NCBI GenBank assembly: GCA_049657775.1
Contig: JBASNZ010000035.1
Coordinates: 1-9,694, forward strand
Length of the DNA stretch: 9,694 nucleotides
Source of the DNA: JBASNZ01 sp049657775
GTDB lineage: Bacteria; Actinomycetota; Coriobacteriia; Anaerosomatales; Anaerosomataceae
Direction of reading: 5' to 3'
A program made the translations under genes and the position numbers. Below the pieces are notes generated by a model that searched no databases, was not told the DNA's origin, and worked only from the letters and a program-made list of their open reading frames with translations. Below, piece after piece: positions 6,683 through 9,694 of the stretch. Within the stretch, counting starts at the first letter, position 1; each line of letters begins with the position of its first letter.

Positions 6683-7077
6683 ACCGGTGCCTTCCCGAAC
6701 AGCCCGCGCGCCACGTACCAGCCCGTGGCCAGCATGAGCACCACACCGAGCGCGTAGATGACGAGCACCGCGATGCCGATACCTGTCTGCCACCGCAGGC
6801 TCTCGGCCGCCTCCGGTGCCACCAGCCCCAGCAGCCCCATCACGAGCGTGCCCAGCACGAGCGCGCCAGCAGACAGCAGCAACCCGATGCCACCGAGCCG
6901 ACGGTCGGACGACCCCCGCTGCGCCGCCAGGGTCACGAGAACGCCTCCGGCCAGCACGAACGGGAACAGCTCGGCGGGCAGCAGCCAGTCGCCGCTCGAC
7001 GCGGCGAGCACCGGCGCCACCATCAGGATCAGGCCTACAACAACGGCGACGCGGACGAACGTCTGCTTCTCGGGCAT
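6679..7077 (-). CDS. Unidentified four-helix membrane protein
   Basis: A 132-residue hydrophobic protein that I do not recognise. After a short basic start (MPEKQTFVR) there are four likely membrane helices, at about 9-28, 36-54, 66-90 and 99-125, separated by short loops. One loop holds QRGSSDRRLGG (56-66) and another PEAAESLRWQTG (91-102). It ends GLFGKAPV. Start choice: ATG 7077 has AGAGGTGG about 5 nt upstream; a GTG at 7086 would place that ribosome site inside the coding frame. It is divergent from the response regulator at 7266 across 188 bp, where no clear promoter boxes were found on this strand. The next gene on this strand is the DUF218 protein 190 bp downstream. Nothing in the sequence indicates a catalytic role; a small integral membrane protein of unknown function is the honest call. 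Confidence 0.75.
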   Translation of the reverse strand: MPEKQTFVRVAVVVGLILMVAPVLAASSGDWLLPAELFPFVLAGGVLVTLAAQRGSSDRRLGGIGLLLSAGALVLGTLVMGLLGLVAPEAAESLRWQTGIGIAVLVIYALGVVLMLATGWYVARGLFGKAPV

Positions 7078-7254
7078 CGTGACCACCTCTCACCTGCATG
7101 TTCGCGCATCCTGGAGCCGGACGCCATGTGCCGCTCGGAAATCAGTGCAGTGACTCCGCGCACACAATGCAGGGTGCACGGGCGTTACGTGGAATGAATA
7201 GGTGTTGGGGTTCTCGTGCCGCGCATCGCTTCTGCATGCCCACGGCGAACGAGC

Positions 7255-7263
7255 GAGGTGGGA
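7255..7263 (+). promoter_or_regulatory. Ribosome binding site that selects GTG 7266
   Basis: GAGGTGGGA lies just before GTG 7266, with AGG ending 7 nt from the start codon. It picks this start over several in-frame codons back to 7098, whose translation (arginine-, cysteine- and histidine-rich) does not look like protein and precedes the receiver domain. Confidence 0.65.
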
Positions 7264-7265
7264 AC

Positions 7266-8222
7266 GTGAGCGAACAAGCAGTGCCCAAGGGCAAGCTCCT
7301 GATCGTGGAAGACTCGCAGACACTGCGTCAGATGATGAAGATGACGCTGGAGGAGCGAGGCTACACCATCCTCGAGGCCCCCGATGGTCTCACCGCGCTT
7401 ACCTTGCTCGCCGAGAATACCCCCGACGCCATCGTGCTCGACATCAACCTCCCTGACATCGATGGCTTCGAACTCTGCAAGCGCATGAAAGCGGAGCCCC
7501 GCAGCCGCAACATACCGGTGCTCATGGCCACTGGCCTGGGCAAGTCCGGCTTTGAGATCATGGCCATCGAGTCCGGAGCCGACGATTTCATCGCCAAGCC
7601 GGTCGACCCTCTGGTGCTCGACGCCCGCATCGAGATGGTCATCCGCCGGATGCGTCGCGAACGCTTCGCGAACGCACTCACCGGCCTACCCTCCAACGCA
7701 CTGACCGAGGAGCGTCTGGGCTTTATGATCGCACGGCACAAGCCGTTTGCTGTGAGCTTCCTCGACATCGACCACTTCAAGGCCTTCAACCGCCGCTACG
7801 GCCACGCCCGCGGCGACATGCTCCTGCGGCACTTGGCCGAGATCGTCTTGGAGTCGCTCAGCTTCAACGGCTGCAAGGACCCGTTTGTGGGTCACATCGG
7901 CGGCGACGACTTCGTCTACCTGTCCGAGCCCGAGTGCGCCGAGCAGGTCGCACGCGAGATCGCGCACACCTTCGACCTGAGCATCCTCGACTTCTACGAG
8001 GACGAGGACCGCGACGAGCGCAGCTTCACGCTCACCGACCGTGTGGGCACCAAGCACCGCTACGGACCTCTCACGGTCTCGATCGCCGTCATCCCGCTCA
8101 CCAAGGAGTTCCCGGAGTCCGTCATCGCGCTCATGGACGAAGGCTCGGACCTGCTCAACTACGCGAAGCAGAGCGAAGGCAGCTCTGTTGCGGTTGAGCG
8201 CCGCGCGCACCCCGGCGAGTAG
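7266..8222 (+). CDS. Response regulator with C-terminal degenerate GGDEF domain
   Basis: A 318-residue cytoplasmic regulator. The receiver domain (about 10-126) has the full set of residues: acidic pair E15-D16 in LLIVEDSQ, phosphoacceptor D59 in IVLDINLPD, T89 in LMATG, and K111 in IAKPV, so it should be phosphorylated by a histidine kinase (none in the window). A helix rich in arginine (RRMRRERF) leads into a GGDEF-type domain (about 136-310): LTGLPSN at 138-144, FLDIDHFKAFN at 165-175 with metal-site D167, and HIGGDDFVYL at 210-219. The signature is GGDDF rather than GGDEF or GGEEF, and the RxxD inhibitory site is absent (the nearest Asp, D205, is preceded by NGCK). An acidic insert (YEDEDRDERS, 244-253) lies before the last strands. 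It may be a weak cyclase, a GTP or c-di-GMP sensor, or an inactive partner. The start is fixed by the ribosome site at 7255. It ends 6 bp from the converging metallopeptidase stop. Confidence 0.93.
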   Translation: MSEQAVPKGKLLIVEDSQTLRQMMKMTLEERGYTILEAPDGLTALTLLAENTPDAIVLDINLPDIDGFELCKRMKAEPRSRNIPVLMATGLGKSGFEIMAIESGADDFIAKPVDPLVLDARIEMVIRRMRRERFANALTGLPSNALTEERLGFMIARHKPFAVSFLDIDHFKAFNRRYGHARGDMLLRHLAEIVLESLSFNGCKDPFVGHIGGDDFVYLSEPECAEQVAREIAHTFDLSILDFYEDEDRDERSFTLTDRVGTKHRYGPLTVSIAVIPLTKEFPESVIALMDEGSDLLNYAKQSEGSSVAVERRAHPGE

Positions 8223-8228
8223 TCCCCG

Positions 8229-8936
8229 CTACTCCCCCGCCCACCCGGGCACATAGCGCCAGGCCTGCCGCAGCGCGGCTCGCATCGTCCGGTGACCCGG
8301 GTCGTGCCGCTCCACGATTGCGTAGAACGCAGCCGAATGGTCGAGACGCTGCGTGTGACAGAGCTCGTGCACGAGCACCGAGTGCAGTAGCGCAGGCGGC
8401 AAGAACAGCAGCTTCGCGTTGAGGCTGATGGTCCCTGTGGCCGAGCAGCTCCCCCACCTGGTGCGTTGCCAGCCGATCGCGACGCGCGAGACCGGCATGC
8501 CGATCTCACCGGCGATCTGGCGCAACCGCAGTTCGAGCACGTCTCTGGCGCGCCTGCGGACCCAGCGCACGAGGGCGACGCGGCACTCCTCGGCATCATG
8601 CACGGCTCCCGAGAGCGCGATGCGACCTTCGGCGGCGTGCACGCGCACACCAGAACCGGCGGACGGGCGGTACTCGACCTGCCATGTCTCGCCGATACCG
8701 GGGAGTTCGATGCGGGTCGGCGGTGCGTCGTCGGCCAGATGCGCACGGCGCTCATCGGCACGGGCGAGCGCGCGTTCGGCCCAGTCGTGGCGCGACTCGA
8801 CGATCGCCGGCACGCGGCGCACGTCGAAGCGCCGGGGCACGACGATCACGAGCCCGTCTCGTGCGCTCACTGAGAGTCGCACGTTACGGGCCCGGTCGCT
8901 TAGGCGGACTGTGTAATCGAGCGGCGGATTCGTCAT
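8229..8936 (-). CDS. YgjP-like zinc metallopeptidase (DUF45/M48-related)
   Basis: A 235-residue protein of the YgjP-like family. The C-terminal half holds the family block: RWGSCSATGTISLN (160-173), then LVHELCH with the zinc motif HELCH at 190-194 (His190, Glu191, His194), and the downstream H200 with F204 in LDHSAAFYAIVERHDP. The N-terminal half (1-120) is a beta-rich region typical of the family (VRLSDRARNVRLSVS and IVVPRRFD), and it contains DWAERAL, which matches the usual WI or W..k element. Members are predicted soluble cytoplasmic zinc proteases; their substrates are not established. The start is ATG 8936; there is no ribosome site, but TATCTT lies 7 nt upstream, suggesting leaderless transcription. 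It follows the lipoprotein gene by 31 bp and could also be read from upstream. Family membership is secure; the function in the cell is open. Confidence 0.9.
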   Translation of the reverse strand: MTNPPLDYTVRLSDRARNVRLSVSARDGLVIVVPRRFDVRRVPAIVESRHDWAERALARADERRAHLADDAPPTRIELPGIGETWQVEYRPSAGSGVRVHAAEGRIALSGAVHDAEECRVALVRWVRRRARDVLELRLRQIAGEIGMPVSRVAIGWQRTRWGSCSATGTISLNAKLLFLPPALLHSVLVHELCHTQRLDHSAAFYAIVERHDPGHRTMRAALRQAWRYVPGWAGE

Positions 8937-8943
8937 GCCGCTT

Positions 8944-8949
8944 AAGATA
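8944..8949 (-). promoter_or_regulatory. Candidate -10 box (TATCTT) for a leaderless YgjP-like mRNA
   Basis: On the minus strand, TATCTT is followed by seven bases (AAGCGGC) and the ATG at 8936, so transcription should begin at about the start codon. The match to TATAAT is four of six. The upstream -35 position (AGTAAC at 17 bp) is poor. The absence of a ribosome site before this ATG agrees with leaderless initiation. Confidence 0.45.
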
Positions 8950-8967
8950 CACCGGCACGCGAAGGAG

Positions 8968-9225
8968 TTACTCGGCGGCACCGGGAGTATCGGTGATCTC
9001 TTCGATCTTCTCGACGTTCATCTCGGGTCCGGCCATCCGGATGGAGACGCCCTCGGCCCTGGTACCGGTAGCGACGACCGCCTTGCCGTCGAGCGGCTTG
9101 AGTTCGCTCTCAAGGTCCGCGCCGTTCGCGATCACGACGATGACGGCATCGGGCTCGGCGGCACAGGCGACAAGTGCGAATGCAAGCAACAGCGCGAGTG
9201 AAGCCGCGACGATTCGTGTAAGCAT
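8968..9225 (-). CDS. Small predicted lipoprotein
   Basis: An 85-residue precursor with a clear type II signal: basic start MLTR, hydrophobic core ASLALLLAFA, and lipobox L-V-A-C with the modified cysteine at residue 21. The mature part is only about 65 residues (AEPDAVIVVIANGADLESE, a short basic stretch, then an acidic end NVEKIEEITDTPGAAE). It should sit on the outer face of the cytoplasmic membrane. ATG 9225 has a strong ribosome site, GAGGAGG, about 6 nt upstream, one of the best in the window. It lies 64 bp after the RlmA-family gene and 31 bp before the metallopeptidase gene, all on one strand, so an operon is possible. A hairpin-like pair, GTCGT and ACGAC with a 4-base loop, is at 9253-9266. 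I do not recognise a family for the mature region. Confidence 0.82.
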   Translation of the reverse strand: MLTRIVAASLALLLAFALVACAAEPDAVIVVIANGADLESELKPLDGKAVVATGTRAEGVSIRMAGPEMNVEKIEEITDTPGAAE

Positions 9226-9289
9226 GGTGTGCCTCCTCGGTCGTTGCCCGTTGTCGTTTGGACGACGCCGATGTGCCCTGGGTTCTTGA

Positions 9290-9694
9290 CTAGCGCGCTC
9301 GCCAGACAGAGACGACCACGTCCACAGCAGTCTTGAAGGGATCCGAGAGCTCGGCGATGCGCGCAGTCACCGTGGCCGCCTCGATGTGATAGGCGCTCGG
9401 CCCCATGCCGACCAGGGCGGCAAGCGCGCTCCGATCGAGCGCAAGCGCGTAGCGCACCCGCGTCTGCGCCATGCAGTCAAAGTGCCCTCCAAGCGAGGCT
9501 GTCAGGCGTTCGTCCTTACGCTCGTCAACCGTGAGCAGCCCGAGCGCCTCCACGAGTTCCCGCAGGTGGCCGGGAGCAGGCGTGACGACCACGAGCGTGC
9601 CTCCCGGCGCGAGCGTGCGATGGATCTCGGCGGCGTTGCGTGGCGCGAAGACGTCGAGGGCAGCGGCGAGCCCGCCGTCGCGGACGGGCAGCCC
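9290..9694 (-). CDS. RlmA-family 23S rRNA (guanine-N1) methyltransferase, N-terminal part outside window
   Basis: The last 134 residues of a SAM-dependent methyltransferase, entering from the right edge and ending with TAG at 9292-9290. The sequence VFAPRNAAEIHRTLAPGGTL, then VVVTPAPGHLREL, then a spacer and HFDCMAQTRVRYALAL, LVGMGPSAYHI and a final VVVSVWRAR follow the C-terminal half of E. coli RlmA (RrmA) element by element. In RlmA the aligned pieces are a 'yaP...E..Rv.kPGG' strand-turn and an 'aLl.MtP.aw' motif. RlmA makes m1G745 of 23S rRNA, while the Gram-positive relatives (RlmAII, TlrB) modify G748, the latter giving tylosin resistance. Which base applies here cannot be decided because the zinc-ribbon and first SAM motif are off the edge. 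It may share a transcript with the lipoprotein gene 64 bp downstream. Family call firm; resistance role not implied. Confidence 0.85.
   Translation of the reverse strand, partial: GLPVRDGGLAAALDVFAPRNAAEIHRTLAPGGTLVVVTPAPGHLRELVEALGLLTVDERKDERLTASLGGHFDCMAQTRVRYALALDRSALAALVGMGPSAYHIEAATVTARIAELSDPFKTAVDVVVSVWRAR

Noticed and set aside
5465..7099. Minus-strand open frame of 544 codons overlapping the DUF218 gene and the four-helix gene
   Set aside because: The translation is dominated by Arg, Ala and Gly with no membrane or domain pattern, while the other minus frames give clear helices and DUF218 motifs in the same DNA.
7098..7265. N-terminal extension of the response regulator
   Set aside because: The extension is rich in Cys, His and Arg without structure, whereas GTG 7266 has a ribosome site and begins just before the first receiver strand.
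9253..9266. Rho-independent terminator after the RlmA-family gene
   Set aside because: The stem is only 5 bp with a 4-base loop and there is no T tract on the minus strand, so it was noted only as a weak hairpin.

Overview
The window is GC-rich (strong G/C bias at third codon positions) and densely packed with bacterial chromosomal genes. Three features suggest a Gram-positive actinomycetote, possibly a Coriobacteriia relative: a lipobox lipoprotein, two starts preceded by a TANNNT box only 6-7 nt upstream (leaderless-type transcription), and an overall housekeeping gene style. The lineage is inferred from style, not from a marker gene. No phage, transposon, CRISPR, tRNA or rRNA signal was seen.

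Layout. 1-1869 (-) is most of a fused 23S rRNA methyltransferase RlmKL, cut at its C-terminus by the window edge. It is divergent from a GT-C-like polytopic membrane protein (1946-3646, +), and both have promoter-like -10 boxes in the 76-bp gap between them. The membrane gene ends in a 48-bp tandem repeat that copies its own last codons and stop. Facing it is a GtrB/DPMS-like polyprenyl-phosphate glycosyltransferase (3787-4752, -). Next on the minus strand come a MoaD/ThiS-fold small protein without a C-terminal diglycine (4841-5149), a membrane-anchored ElyC/SanA/YdcF (DUF218) protein with unclear ends (5194-6489), and an unidentified four-helix membrane protein (6679-7077). On the plus strand is a response regulator with a degenerate GGDEF domain (7266-8222). 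It converges on a YgjP-like zinc metallopeptidase (8229-8936, -). Upstream of the peptidase are a small lipoprotein (8968-9225, -) and the C-terminal half of an RlmA-family rRNA methyltransferase (9290-9694, -), cut by the right edge.

How they fit together. Two rRNA guanine methyltransferases flank a set of envelope genes. The GT2 enzyme would make a polyprenyl-phosphate sugar on the inner face of the membrane, and a GT-C protein is the class that uses such donors on the outer face, so these neighbours may share a glycan pathway. The DUF218 protein and the lipoprotein are also envelope proteins. No obviously novel multi-gene system is visible. The points most worth a second look are the stop-codon tandem repeat, the disturbed ends of the DUF218 gene with a coding-like plus-strand remnant next to it, and the GGDDF regulator.
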